DNA of 64,000 nucleotides from Bacteroidales bacterium UBA5433 (lineage in GTDB: Bacteria; Bacteroidota; Bacteroidia; Bacteroidales; UBA932). The notes under the pieces are model-generated. The model saw only the letters and a list, made by a program, of their open reading frames with translations. It did not search any database and had not been told where the DNA came from. A program made the translations under genes and the position numbers. Shown piece after piece: positions 9,271 to 18,150 of the stretch (position 1 is its first letter; the number at the start of each line of letters is the position of its first letter). The stretch lies in assembly GCA_002427525.1 (NCBI GenBank), contig DIRP01000026.1:1-64000 (forward strand). Direction: 5' to 3'.

Positions 9271-10607
9271 TTACTAAAATATTGATTAATGGCCACTTTT
9301 ACCTTTGGAGCCAGTTTAAGCATAGTAAATACCGTACAGAATGCCATGAAAGCATACGCTATATCAATAATGTCCACTACTGCAGTCAAAGGAATAACGG
9401 CCCCCATGACCAATGTTGCCAAAAACAAGTAATTGTAATAATGGGCCCTGTGGGCTCCAAATAAAAAATTCGTACACTTGGTACCGTAATACGAATAGGA
9501 GAACATCGTAGAAAAGGCAAAAACAAACACAACTACCAGTAACAGGTAACTGCCCCAGCCGGGAATGGAACGCTCAAAGGACTCCATAACCATTTGCATG
9601 CCCTGTAAGTCAGATACGGTATATCTGGCATTGATAAGTACAGCCAACGCCGTTAAGGTACACATCAAACCCGAGTCTATGGAGGGAGCAATCATGGCCA
9701 CAAGCCCTTCGCGTACAGGCTCTGTGTTGCGAGAAGCTCCGTGCATCATAGAGGCTGTTCCCACACCGGCTTCATTCACAAAGGCTGCGCGTCTGGCTCC
9801 TATTACTATAACAGACCCGGCTATACCGCCGGCTCCTGCTTTCCATTGAAAAGCCCCTTTAAAAATCGAAGCAAATACGGCCGGCACTTCTCCCCAGTTG
9901 GTGATTATTATATAGAATACCAGGAGAAAATAAAAACCTACCATAAAAGGAACAAGGCGCGATGCCACTTTGCCTATCCGGTTTATTCCTCCCAGAACTA
10001 CTATGGCTACTATGCCGGCAATGGTAACACCTGTAACAAAGCGCAGCCATACGGTATTCTCAATACCTGCCGGAGTATAGACTACCGTTTGCAGGGCTTC
10101 TGTAAGCTGGTTGGACTGCATCAGACAAAATGTCCCTATCAGGCCAAACGTAGAAAAGAGCACGGCAAGCGGTTTCCATTTTTTCCCCAGCCCTTCTGTA
10201 ATCATATACATGGTTCCCCCCTGTAATTCACCGGCACTGTCCCTGCCTTTGTACATGACGGCCAGGGTACCTTCAAAAAATTTGGTGGCCATCCCTACAC
10301 AGGCACTGACCCACATCCAAAAAATAGCACCGGGCCCGCCAAGTGTGATGGCTACAGCAACACCCGAAATGTTTCCCAAACCTACCGTTGCAGCAATGGC
10401 CGAAGTAAGGGCCTGAAAAGAACTCAGCTGTCCTTCTGCTTTTTCTTCTTTAACGCCAACTGCTTTTAAAGCCCTTCCGTAATAACGAAACGGAATAAAC
10501 TTGGAATATACCAGAAAAAACAAGCCTCCTCCTATAAGGGTAAGGAAAAGAGGCAAATTCAGCCACGAGCTGAATGTGTGAAGCAGGTTGCCTATAGTTT
10601 CAAACAT
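9267..10607 (-). CDS. alanine:cation symporter (AGCS family)
   Basis: A 446-residue inner-membrane protein with about eleven hydrophobic segments, of the sodium/alanine (or glycine) symporter family. Typical stretches are visible: GLGNISGVAVAITLGGPGAIFWMW near residues 76-100 (the unwound substrate/sodium region), FEGTLAVMYK, RRAAFVNEAGVGTASMMHGAS and EGLVAMIAPSIDS. It follows the sigma-factor gene by 3 bases and overlaps argS by 4, so it is co-transcribed with both. Sodium coupling is inferred from the family. Confidence 0.92.
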   Translation of the reverse strand: MFETIGNLLHTFSSWLNLPLFLTLIGGGLFFLVYSKFIPFRYYGRALKAVGVKEEKAEGQLSSFQALTSAIAATVGLGNISGVAVAITLGGPGAIFWMWVSACVGMATKFFEGTLAVMYKGRDSAGELQGGTMYMITEGLGKKWKPLAVLFSTFGLIGTFCLMQSNQLTEALQTVVYTPAGIENTVWLRFVTGVTIAGIVAIVVLGGINRIGKVASRLVPFMVGFYFLLVFYIIITNWGEVPAVFASIFKGAFQWKAGAGGIAGSVIVIGARRAAFVNEAGVGTASMMHGASRNTEPVREGLVAMIAPSIDSGLMCTLTALAVLINARYTVSDLQGMQMVMESFERSIPGWGSYLLLVVVFVFAFSTMFSYSYYGTKCTNFLFGAHRAHYYNYLFLATLVMGAVIPLTAVVDIIDIAYAFMAFCTVFTMLKLAPKVKVAINQYFSK

Positions 10608-10610
10608 AGA

Positions 10611-11471
10611 CTACCCCAGATAAGCTTTCAATAATTTACTTCTGGCACTGTGGCGCAGCCTGCGGATGGCTTTTTCTTTAATCTGGCGAACACGTTCCCG
10701 CGTCAGACCAAATTCTTCACCTATTTCTTCAAGCGTCATTTCCTGTGCACCAATTCCAAAAAAATACTTGATAATATCCCTTTCTCTTTTGGACAAAGTG
10801 GACAAGGCGCGTTCAATTTCTTTATTCAGACTCTCGTTTACCAAACCGCGGTCTGCATTGGGCGAATCGTTATTGACCAGAACGTCCAGCAAACTGTTGT
10901 CCTCGCCGTCAATAAAAGGAGCGTCCACAGATACATGACGTCCCGAAACACGAAGGGTATCGGAAATTTTTTCACTGGGTATATCCAATATCTCTGAGAG
11001 CTCGTCCGGAGAAGGTACCCGTTCATGCTCCTGCTCAAATTTAGAGAGCGCCCTGTTGATCTTATTCAAAGAACCTACCTGATTGAGTGGCAACCTTACA
11101 ATCCGGCTCTGTTCTGCCAATGCCTGTAAAATAGATTGTCTGATCCACCAGACAGCGTATGAAATAAATTTAAACCCACGGGTTTCATCAAACTTTTCTG
11201 CTGCTTTTATTAAGCCCAAATTGCCTTCGTTAATCAAATCCGGAAGGCTAAGTCCTTGATTTTGGTATTGTTTGGCAACAGACACTACAAACCTCAAATT
11301 AGCCCTTGTCAGTTTTTCAAGGGCCTGTTGATCTCCTTTTTTGATCCTCTGTGCCAATTCCACCTCTTCTTCAACAGAAATCAGATCTTCCCTGCCAATT
11401 TCCTGCAAATACTTATCCAGGGACGCACTTTCCCTGTTAGTAATTGATTTTGTAATTTTTAATTGTCTCAT
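10611..11471 (-). CDS. rpoD: primary RNA polymerase sigma factor (sigma-70, Bacteroidetes SigA type)
   Basis: This 286-residue protein is the housekeeping sigma factor. It begins at region 1.2 and has no region 1.1, the typical short form of this phylum. Seen: region 1.2 (SLDKYLQEIGREDLIS), region 2.1-2.4 (PDLINEGNLGLIKAAEKFD, then the aromatic-rich SYAVWWIRQSI), region 3, and region 4.2 (TLEEIGEEFGLTRERVRQIK), which reads the upstream box. Its product should recognise the TTTG/TAnnTTTG promoters listed here. A terminator-like hairpin lies directly upstream (11474-11514). It heads the operon that continues to tex. Confidence 0.96.
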   Translation of the reverse strand: MRQLKITKSITNRESASLDKYLQEIGREDLISVEEEVELAQRIKKGDQQALEKLTRANLRFVVSVAKQYQNQGLSLPDLINEGNLGLIKAAEKFDETRGFKFISYAVWWIRQSILQALAEQSRIVRLPLNQVGSLNKINRALSKFEQEHERVPSPDELSEILDIPSEKISDTLRVSGRHVSVDAPFIDGEDNSLLDVLVNNDSPNADRGLVNESLNKEIERALSTLSKRERDIIKYFFGIGAQEMTLEEIGEEFGLTRERVRQIKEKAIRRLRHSARSKLLKAYLG

Positions 11472-11473
11472 TT

Positions 11474-11514
11474 AAAAAAAATCTAACTGCCCTCTTATAC
11501 GTAAAAGGGCAGTT
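11474..11514 (-). terminator. intrinsic terminator of the HtrA gene, abutting the sigma gene
   Basis: Reading the minus strand after the HtrA stop codon, a perfect 9-base stem (AACTGCCCT with AGGGCAGTT, arms 11506-11514 and 11485-11493, 12-base loop) is followed by AGA and a run of eight T (11474-11481). The T-run ends only 2 bases before the sigma factor start codon at 11471, so the hairpin is also in the sigma gene's leader position. Confidence 0.8.
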
Positions 11515-11548
11515 TAAGTTTCAAATTATGCTACATAATTGTAATGAA

Positions 11549-12994
11549 TCAATTACCTAACGCATAATAATACACAGATCCATCCGGGTATTTACCCTCA
11601 ATAAGCACCCCCCGCTCTGCCGTTTGCAAAGCTTGTGCGAATTGTTGAACGGTAGCAACAGGCTTCTGGTTTATATGTGTAATGACAAAACCTTTTTTAA
11701 TGCCTGCGTCTTTTAATTTTCCATCTCCCAGAGATACCACTTCTATTCCGCCGCGGATTTTCAATTTGTCCCGCAGTTGTTTTCCGGCAACCTGCAACCC
11801 GGCTCCCATAAAATGGGTTACCTCTCCATCTGATTCCTTAATAATATGCGTATCCCCGGTCTGACTTTGCAATGTGGCCGTTACAACCACCTCTTTGTTC
11901 CCCCTGAGCAATGTCAACCTGACTTTGTCACCGGGACTGTACCGGTTGATTTGCTCCTGAACAGCCGTTCCGGAATTGACTTCTGCGTTTTCCACCTTTA
12001 TGAGAATATCACCTGTCTTTATTCCGGCTTTCTCGGCGGCACCTCCTTTTGTCAATTCGTGAATATATACACCTTTAATATCTTGTATATTCTTTTCTTT
12101 GGCCAAATCACCGGTAATGTCCTGCATGGTAATCCCCAACAAAGCCCTTTGGACAATACCGTATTTACGGATATCCTCAACAACCTTTCGTGCCATATTG
12201 GCCGGTACTGCAAAAGAATACCCGTCATAAGAACCGGTACGGGTTGCAATCGCCGTATTAATACCTACAAGCTCCCCTTTTGCATTAACCAGGGCTCCTC
12301 CGGAATTTCCCGGATTAACAGCTGCGTCTGTCTGTATAAAGGCTTCTATCTTAAATTCCTCCCGGTAGGAAGGCAGGCTGCGCCCTTTGGCACTGACAAT
12401 CCCGGCTGTTATGGTTGATCGCAGGTCGTAAGGATTCCCTATAGCAAGCACCCATTGCCCCAGACGTAATGCATCAGAATCTCCGTATTTCATAAAGGGC
12501 AATCCCGTGGCTTCAATTTTCAACAAAGCAATATCCGTGGCCGGATCTTTCCCTACCACCTTTCCATCAAACTGGCGTTTGTCATCCAGTGTAACTACCA
12601 CCTCGTCTGCATCGTCAATGACATGCGTAGCCGTAATAATATACCCGTCTGAACTTATAATTACCCCGGATCCGGCACCTAACTGTGGGCGCTGCTGCCG
12701 TGAATCACCGTATCCAAAGAAAAAATCCAATAAACTTTGCGGGCCTTGTATTGGCTGTCCACGCTTTACTACTTTAACGTGTACTACGGCTTTTACACCC
12801 GTCTCTGCAGCATATGTAAAATCCGGGTACTGAATTTCTGGCAGGGATACCTGCTGTACTACCGGTTCCTGCCCGGTTGTAATATACACTTTTTCAACAT
12901 TTTTTGAAAATCCTGCAACATGGTTGACAAGTACTGTTGTCCCCACACTTACCAACGCTGTAACAAGTACTACAAGTCCAATTCTCTTTTTCAT
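11549..12994 (-). CDS. periplasmic serine protease of the HtrA/DegP (Do) family
   Basis: A 481-residue envelope protease/chaperone. An N-terminal signal/anchor helix (about 4-27, VVLVTALVSVGTTVLV) sends it to the periplasm. The trypsin-like domain keeps the full triad: His124 in TATHVID, Asp154 in DPATDIALLKI, Ser231 in GNSGGAL. Two PDZ domains follow (about 285-370 and 395-475), as in DegP. It is transcribed alone: a hairpin terminator follows it and it is divergent from dapF. Its role in folding stress is known for the family, not shown here. Confidence 0.95.
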   Translation of the reverse strand: MKKRIGLVVLVTALVSVGTTVLVNHVAGFSKNVEKVYITTGQEPVVQQVSLPEIQYPDFTYAAETGVKAVVHVKVVKRGQPIQGPQSLLDFFFGYGDSRQQRPQLGAGSGVIISSDGYIITATHVIDDADEVVVTLDDKRQFDGKVVGKDPATDIALLKIEATGLPFMKYGDSDALRLGQWVLAIGNPYDLRSTITAGIVSAKGRSLPSYREEFKIEAFIQTDAAVNPGNSGGALVNAKGELVGINTAIATRTGSYDGYSFAVPANMARKVVEDIRKYGIVQRALLGITMQDITGDLAKEKNIQDIKGVYIHELTKGGAAEKAGIKTGDILIKVENAEVNSGTAVQEQINRYSPGDKVRLTLLRGNKEVVVTATLQSQTGDTHIIKESDGEVTHFMGAGLQVAGKQLRDKLKIRGGIEVVSLGDGKLKDAGIKKGFVITHINQKPVATVQQFAQALQTAERGVLIEGKYPDGSVYYYALGN

Positions 12995-13016
12995 AGCTAT
13001 ATTTCTTTTATTTATC

Positions 13017-13024
13017 TATTTTTG
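13017..13024 (+). promoter_or_regulatory. -7 element upstream of dapF
   Basis: TATTTTTG fits TAnnTTTG and lies 32 bases before the dapF start codon. No convincing TTTG box is present at the expected distance, so confidence is moderate. Confidence 0.4.
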
Positions 13025-13056
13025 AAGAAAATATTTCAAAATTCATACCAAAGCTT

Positions 13057-13848
13057 ATGTTACTGCCATTTTGTAAATACCACGGAGCCGGAAACGATTT
13101 TATTCTCATTGACAACCTAAAAGGAGATATCCGGCTTACCTCTGAGCAGATCAGCTCCCTTTGCCACCGCAGGTTTGGCATTGGTGCAGACGGCCTTATG
13201 CTATTAGAGACTGCAAAAAAACCTTATGATTATTACATGGCTTTCTACAATTCAGACGGATCAGAAGGTACCATGTGTGGTAACGGCGGGCGGTGTTTGG
13301 TTGCCTTTGCCGACAGAACAGGCTTAAAAAGTCATGATTTCCTGGCTATTGACGGAGAGCACCACGCTTCCATACTGGAAAAATCCGGAAATTATTCCCG
13401 TGTAAAATTGCAATTGGGCAATATAGATCAAGTCCGGGAACACGAAAAAGACAGTTACATTGTAAATACCGGATCCCTGCATCTGGTACGGTTTGTCCCC
13501 AATGTTCAGGCTGTTGACGTAGCCACAGAAGGAGCTTACTGGCGGAACCACAGCAGCTTTGGAAAAGAAGGAATCAACGTAAATTTTGTCGAAATTCTGG
13601 ACCCGGGATGCCTTTTTGTTCGAACGTTTGAGCGGGGAGTAGAAGCCGAGACCTGGGCATGCGGGACCGGATCGGTAGCCAGTTCCCTGGCAGCCCGTGT
13701 TCATACACAAAGCGATAGAAACCTGTGGAATGTTCAGACAAAAGGAGGCAACCTGCAAGCCGAGTTTCGCCCCCGGGGCGTGGGATTTGATAACGTCTTC
13801 CTTACCGGTGGTGCCGTTATGGTTTTTCAGGGAAACTTAGAGTTGTAA
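13057..13848 (+). CDS. dapF: diaminopimelate epimerase
   Basis: Cytosolic enzyme that converts LL- to meso-diaminopimelate for lysine and peptidoglycan. The 263-residue protein carries both catalytic cysteines: Cys74 in MCGNGGRC and Cys202 in WACGTGS. The start ATG at 13057 gives MLLPFCKYHGAGNDF, the conserved N-terminal strand. It is divergent from the HtrA gene and its last 32 bases overlap the convergent PLP-protein gene. The window also holds lysA, which uses its product. Confidence 0.96.
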   Translation: MLLPFCKYHGAGNDFILIDNLKGDIRLTSEQISSLCHRRFGIGADGLMLLETAKKPYDYYMAFYNSDGSEGTMCGNGGRCLVAFADRTGLKSHDFLAIDGEHHASILEKSGNYSRVKLQLGNIDQVREHEKDSYIVNTGSLHLVRFVPNVQAVDVATEGAYWRNHSSFGKEGINVNFVEILDPGCLFVRTFERGVEAETWACGTGSVASSLAARVHTQSDRNLWNVQTKGGNLQAEFRPRGVGFDNVFLTGGAVMVFQGNLEL

Positions 13849-14497
13849 GCCGAGGCGGGAAAATAGCACTGCCAATCCTGACCATGGTACTGCCTTCTTC
13901 AAGGGCCACGGTATAGTCTTGCGTCATGCCCATAGAGCAATGCACAAAAGCCGGTTCGTCTGCAAACGGGCCGGTTTTTAATGTATCAAACAAAGTCCGC
14001 AGTGTTTGGAATTCACTTCTTACCAACGATTTATCTTCTGTAAAAGAGGCCATCCCCATCAATCCGCACACCCTCACATGAGTCCATGCCTCTTTTTGTA
14101 TTTCCAATACTTCTTTGGGACTGTACCCGTGCTTTGTGTCCTCGCTGGCAATATGTACCTGTAGCAATACGTCTTGTACTATGCCAAGCTTTTCTGCCTG
14201 TAGGTCTATGGCGCGCAAGAGTCGTGTTCTGTCTACTGACTGAATGAGTACCGCTTTGCCAACCACATCTTTCACTTTATTTGTTTGCAAGTGCCCTATA
14301 AAATGCCATTGGATGTCGTGTGGCAATACAGGGATTTTTTCAAGTAATTCCTGGGATCTGTTTTCACCAAAAATGTGTTGTCCCGCTTCGTAAGCTTCCC
14401 GTACCAGCGAAACCGTTTGAAATTTGGATACTGCCACCAAAGTTACTTCCCGGGGAAGCGATAAGCGCAGCCGTTTTATATTCTCGGCAATTGTCAT
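13817..14497 (-). CDS. PLP-homeostasis protein, YggS/PLPBP family
   Basis: A 226-residue single-domain alanine-racemase-fold protein that binds pyridoxal phosphate and buffers the B6 pool. Lys25 in LVAVSKFQ is the expected PLP lysine; FGENRSQELLEK, WHFIGHLQTNK and CSMGMTQDY are the other family signatures, the last forming the phosphate site. It overlaps yidC by 4 bases and is the last gene of the DUF349-yidC-yggS operon. The 3' end overlaps convergent dapF by 32 bases. Confidence 0.94.
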   Translation of the reverse strand: MTIAENIKRLRLSLPREVTLVAVSKFQTVSLVREAYEAGQHIFGENRSQELLEKIPVLPHDIQWHFIGHLQTNKVKDVVGKAVLIQSVDRTRLLRAIDLQAEKLGIVQDVLLQVHIASEDTKHGYSPKEVLEIQKEAWTHVRVCGLMGMASFTEDKSLVRSEFQTLRTLFDTLKTGPFADEPAFVHCSMGMTQDYTVALEEGSTMVRIGSAIFPPRLTTLSFPEKP

Positions 14498-16383
14498 TTT
14501 TTATTTTTCATCTGCTGCTGCTGTTGCCGTTGCATCTCTTCCAACCTTTTTTGAAATTTCGATTTTTTAGGCGTTGCAGGAGCTTTAGCTGCTTTCTCTT
14601 TTAATTTTTTGTACAGTTCTTCTTCATTTACAAAAAACTTTTGGAAAATCCATGTTTGTAACATGGTGGTAAGATTGGACAACAGGTAATAATAACTGAG
14701 TGCAGCCGACAGATTGTTAGCTACCGTAAGCATCATAATGGGCATAAAGTAGAGCATCATCCCCTGCATGCCCGGCATTTGCTGGTTACCGGCCTGTTGT
14801 TTCATGTTCATTTTGGAATACAAAAACATGGATACGGCCATTAACAAGGCAAACAAACTTATATGGTCCCCGTACAGGGGTATATTAAAGGGCAGATCCA
14901 AAATAGAATCGTACCCACTCAGGTCATCTGCCCACAGAAATCCTTGTTGACGCAGCTCAATGGATCCCGGGAAAAAGCGGAACATGGCAAAAAGAATGGG
15001 CATCTGGAAAAACATGGGCCAACAACCTCCCATCATTTTGACGCCTGTCTTTTTATACAAATCCATAGTTTCCTGCTGCTTTTTCATCGCATCATCCTTC
15101 TTTGGATATTTTTCATTGATCTTGTCAATTTCCGGTTTAAGTACCCGCATCTTGGCAGAAGACAAATGAGATTTATACGTAAAGGGCGACACGATCAACT
15201 TAATGAACAGGGTCATAATCAAAATGATCAACCCAAAGTTTCCAATAAAACGGTTCAGCAAATTGAACGTGGGAATAATCAGAAAACGGTTAATCCAACT
15301 GATTAGAAAACCTCCCAGGGGAAGGATTTGCTCGAAGGAACGATCATACTCTTTAAGTGCGTAGTATCCATTGGGACCAAAATAAAATTGCAAAGGAATA
15401 TTCTGTTCCGGTGATGCCTGGTAAGGCAGTTGCATAAAAGCACGGCAATCCATAAGAAGGGAATCCGGATTGTCCGGTGCATAAAAACGGAACGACATAT
15501 CTCCGCTGTTAAAACTCTGATCGGAAATAAAAATCGCAGAGAAGAACTGCTGCTGGAAAGCCAGCCATTCAACACGCGTTTTGACAGACTGACTTGCCTC
15601 GGCTTTCCGCATCCCCAGTTTTTCTACGTCTTTTGTATTGGGGTATTTATAAGCAACTGTGGAATAGTTTTTTTCGTTGTTGAACCCTTTCTCCAGATGG
15701 CGTACATGTACATTCCAATTCAGGTCCATCTGCGTTACGTTCCTGGGAATGAACCTATCCATTCCTATCAGGTTCATAGAAAGGTTAAGCAGGTAGGAAT
15801 CTTCTTCAAGAACGTAGGCATACTCTATATAAGATGCGTTATCAAAATACAGGCGAAAGAGCAATTCATTATTTTCCTGATTTTCCTGTACGTCAAAAAA
15901 GAAGTTCCCTGTATTTATCTGTTCACCGGCAAACAGTTCCAATTCCAGTTTGTTAATAGGCCCTTCAAAAAACAGCAAACTATCCCCGGCATACGTTTTG
16001 AAATTTTTTATCTGTACACTATAGGGCCTGCCTCCCAGGTTGGAAAAAACAATCCTGAGTTTTTCATTCTCAAGAACATGAAAAGCTTCCTCCCCCTCAT
16101 GGTGTCTGTTCAGCCAGGTGTTGGTATAGCGTTGCCCTGTAGTTCCTGCTGTAGTTCCTTTAGTTTCTGCTGTAACCTGTTCTTCCTGAACTGTCTTTCC
16201 ACCATCCTGTAGTACTCCCTCAGGGTCAGCCGATAACATAAGCTCTATTGCTTGTGCACGGGCAATAGAATCCTGAACAAATTGTACTCTTTGCTGTTCC
16301 TTAGCCACTTTGGAATTGTACATACTAAATCCCACCAAAATGGCCCCTATCAGCAAAACGGCCCAAACTGTATTTTTATTCAT
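14494..16383 (-). CDS. yidC: membrane protein insertase YidC
   Basis: YidC inserts and folds inner-membrane proteins, alone or with Sec. At 629 residues this is the long Gram-negative type: an N-terminal anchor (about 5-20), a large periplasmic beta-domain (about 75-360), then the conserved five-helix insertase core (about 365-600; NFGLIILIMTLFIKLIVSPF and GCWPMFFQMPILFAMFRFF are visible) with the conserved hydrophilic-groove region. The C-terminus is very basic and Gln/Lys-rich, suited to ribosome contact. Its start overlaps the end of the DUF349 gene by 8 bases. Confidence 0.96.
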   Translation of the reverse strand: MNKNTVWAVLLIGAILVGFSMYNSKVAKEQQRVQFVQDSIARAQAIELMLSADPEGVLQDGGKTVQEEQVTAETKGTTAGTTGQRYTNTWLNRHHEGEEAFHVLENEKLRIVFSNLGGRPYSVQIKNFKTYAGDSLLFFEGPINKLELELFAGEQINTGNFFFDVQENQENNELLFRLYFDNASYIEYAYVLEEDSYLLNLSMNLIGMDRFIPRNVTQMDLNWNVHVRHLEKGFNNEKNYSTVAYKYPNTKDVEKLGMRKAEASQSVKTRVEWLAFQQQFFSAIFISDQSFNSGDMSFRFYAPDNPDSLLMDCRAFMQLPYQASPEQNIPLQFYFGPNGYYALKEYDRSFEQILPLGGFLISWINRFLIIPTFNLLNRFIGNFGLIILIMTLFIKLIVSPFTYKSHLSSAKMRVLKPEIDKINEKYPKKDDAMKKQQETMDLYKKTGVKMMGGCWPMFFQMPILFAMFRFFPGSIELRQQGFLWADDLSGYDSILDLPFNIPLYGDHISLFALLMAVSMFLYSKMNMKQQAGNQQMPGMQGMMLYFMPIMMLTVANNLSAALSYYYLLSNLTTMLQTWIFQKFFVNEEELYKKLKEKAAKAPATPKKSKFQKRLEEMQRQQQQQMKNKK

Positions 16384-18064
16384 TGCTTTCTATTTGTTTG
16401 ATCTTTTCTTCCAGTTCACCCAGCTCCTTTCTGGCTGCTTCTATCTTTCTACAGGTGTCTGCAATGATCTTATCAGCATTTTTAGATTTAGCAAAAAATC
16501 CCATATTGTTTTCCCAAACAGCAATCTCCGATTCCAATTGACGGAAACGCTGAATAAATTTATCGCGTCCGCTGCGGGGTTCGTCCGAACGTCCTCTGTT
16601 GCTGCGGTACCCGCCTCTTTTTTCTGAAGATTCCGGATTTAAATGCCCAAAATGCTTGTTTATTGCATTTTTGTATGCATTATTAATTTTCTCTTTTTCT
16701 TTAACCGGTACAAACCCTATCTGCCCCCATCTGTTCTGGAATTCTCTGAGCAATGCTGCCGGGTCTCCGGCCGTTGTCGGATCAAGCGACTCCAATTCCG
16801 CTATCAGGGCTTCTTTGGCTTTCAGGTTGTCTTCATAGGAAGCATCCTGTTGTGAGAAATGTTCCGATTTTCGGGTAAAAAACACATCACAGGCAGAACG
16901 AAAACGTTTCCAGATGGCATCTGCCTGTTTTCTGGGAACAGGTCCAATTTCTTTCCACTGTTTCTGCAAATGAATAAGCTGATCCGTTGTTCTACGCCAA
17001 TCATCACTCATGTTAATGGATTCTGCCTGTTCACACAAAGCTGTTTTGTGGACCAGGTTATCCTGCATTTCCTTTTTAAAGTCTGTATAAAATTCGCGTT
17101 TCTGACCATAGAACTTATCGCAAGCAGCACGAAACCGGTCGTATACCTTCTGGTTTTCTTTTTTTGTTGCAAAGCCAATGGTTCTCCATTCCTTTTGCAA
17201 GGCTTCCATTTCTTTGGCATTTTTGTTCCAGTTAATGCCATCGTCGTCTGCTTTTTCTGCTATAGCTTCTGCTTTCTCACATAGAACAAGCTTCTCTTCC
17301 AGATTTTTACGCTGGTCTTTCTTCTGCTCTTCAAAATGCTCCTGATGCCTGATATTAATAGCTGTAGTACTTTTTTTGAACCGTTCCCACATAGATTCCC
17401 TCAAGTGACGCGCAATGGGACCTGTTTCCCGCCATTCTTCATGTAGCTTTTGCAGTTTATGAAAAGCCGATACAACGTTGGGTTCTTCTTCAAGGGCTTC
17501 TGCCCGTTCACACAGTTTCTCTTTAATCTCTTGATTTCGCTTGAAATCCAAATCCCGCAATTCGTTGTTGATTTTTACATAGTCGTAAAATTTTTCAACA
17601 TAATGCTGGTAGGTTTCCCATATATCTTTTGTTCTGGACAGGGGTACAGGACCTACTTCTTTCCAATGCAACTGAAGGGAACGAAATTCAGGAAATGTAT
17701 GGTTGATATCTTCCTGTTTATCCAAAAGTGCCTTTATCCCCTCAATGATAGATAGTTTTTCTTCCAGATTCCTTTCTTTTTGCTGTTCAATATTACGCAG
17801 CAAATCTGCCCTAAGCACCTTATAACGGGCATACAATTTTTTAAACGCGGCTTCCTCGGCACTTTCCTGTATTTTTTCAGGCGCTTCTTCACCGGGTTCC
17901 GGCGTGGGCTGGTCTTTCTTTAACAATTTGTAAAAACAAGACTTAATGGTTTCTGCATTTTTATGCATCTCTGTCTTGTCTTCTGCTTCTATGAGTTGTT
18001 CAAAAACACCAAGAAGTTCAGGAATACTCATGGATGTAAAATCCGTACTCTTATCAGGATCCAT
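16376..18064 (-). CDS. DUF349 repeat protein
   Basis: A highly charged, mainly helical soluble protein built of about five to six DUF349 repeats of some 70-75 residues, each with a Trp/Gly-Pro pattern such as WKEVGPVPLSR, WRETGPIARH, WRTIGFATKKE, WKEIGPVPRKQ and WGQIGFVPVKE, followed by a KFY helix. Function is unknown to me; the family is common in Bacteroidetes. I choose the ATG at 18064 (MDPDKSTDF, 562 residues) rather than 18100, because a good -7 element at 18098-18105 would put the transcript start between the two. It heads the operon with yidC. Confidence 0.85.
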   Translation of the reverse strand: MDPDKSTDFTSMSIPELLGVFEQLIEAEDKTEMHKNAETIKSCFYKLLKKDQPTPEPGEEAPEKIQESAEEAAFKKLYARYKVLRADLLRNIEQQKERNLEEKLSIIEGIKALLDKQEDINHTFPEFRSLQLHWKEVGPVPLSRTKDIWETYQHYVEKFYDYVKINNELRDLDFKRNQEIKEKLCERAEALEEEPNVVSAFHKLQKLHEEWRETGPIARHLRESMWERFKKSTTAINIRHQEHFEEQKKDQRKNLEEKLVLCEKAEAIAEKADDDGINWNKNAKEMEALQKEWRTIGFATKKENQKVYDRFRAACDKFYGQKREFYTDFKKEMQDNLVHKTALCEQAESINMSDDWRRTTDQLIHLQKQWKEIGPVPRKQADAIWKRFRSACDVFFTRKSEHFSQQDASYEDNLKAKEALIAELESLDPTTAGDPAALLREFQNRWGQIGFVPVKEKEKINNAYKNAINKHFGHLNPESSEKRGGYRSNRGRSDEPRSGRDKFIQRFRQLESEIAVWENNMGFFAKSKNADKIIADTCRKIEAARKELGELEEKIKQIESNE

Positions 18065-18097
18065 TTTACTTAGAAAGGAATTAGTATTTATAGCTTG

Positions 18098-18105
18098 CAA
18101 ATGTA
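18098..18105 (-). promoter_or_regulatory. -7 element of the DUF349-yidC operon
   Basis: On the minus strand TACATTTG matches TAnnTTTG. A transcript starting a few bases on would begin near 18094, which favours the start codon at 18064. No TTTG box is evident upstream. Confidence 0.5.
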
Positions 18106-18135
18106 ATGAAAAACTACAATATATTGAATAATGAT

Positions 18136-18143
18136 TACTTTTG
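18136..18143 (+). promoter_or_regulatory. -7 element of trmD
   Basis: TACTTTTG matches TAnnTTTG and ends 7 bases before the trmD start codon at 18151. This implies a very short or nearly absent 5' leader and argues against the upstream in-frame start at 18106. Confidence 0.5.
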
Positions 18144-18150
18144 CTTTACT

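Noticed and set aside
15430..16212. 260-codon open frame antisense to yidC
   Set aside because: It lies wholly inside a strongly supported gene, has no promoter or family-like motif, and its composition reflects the complement of yidC codons.
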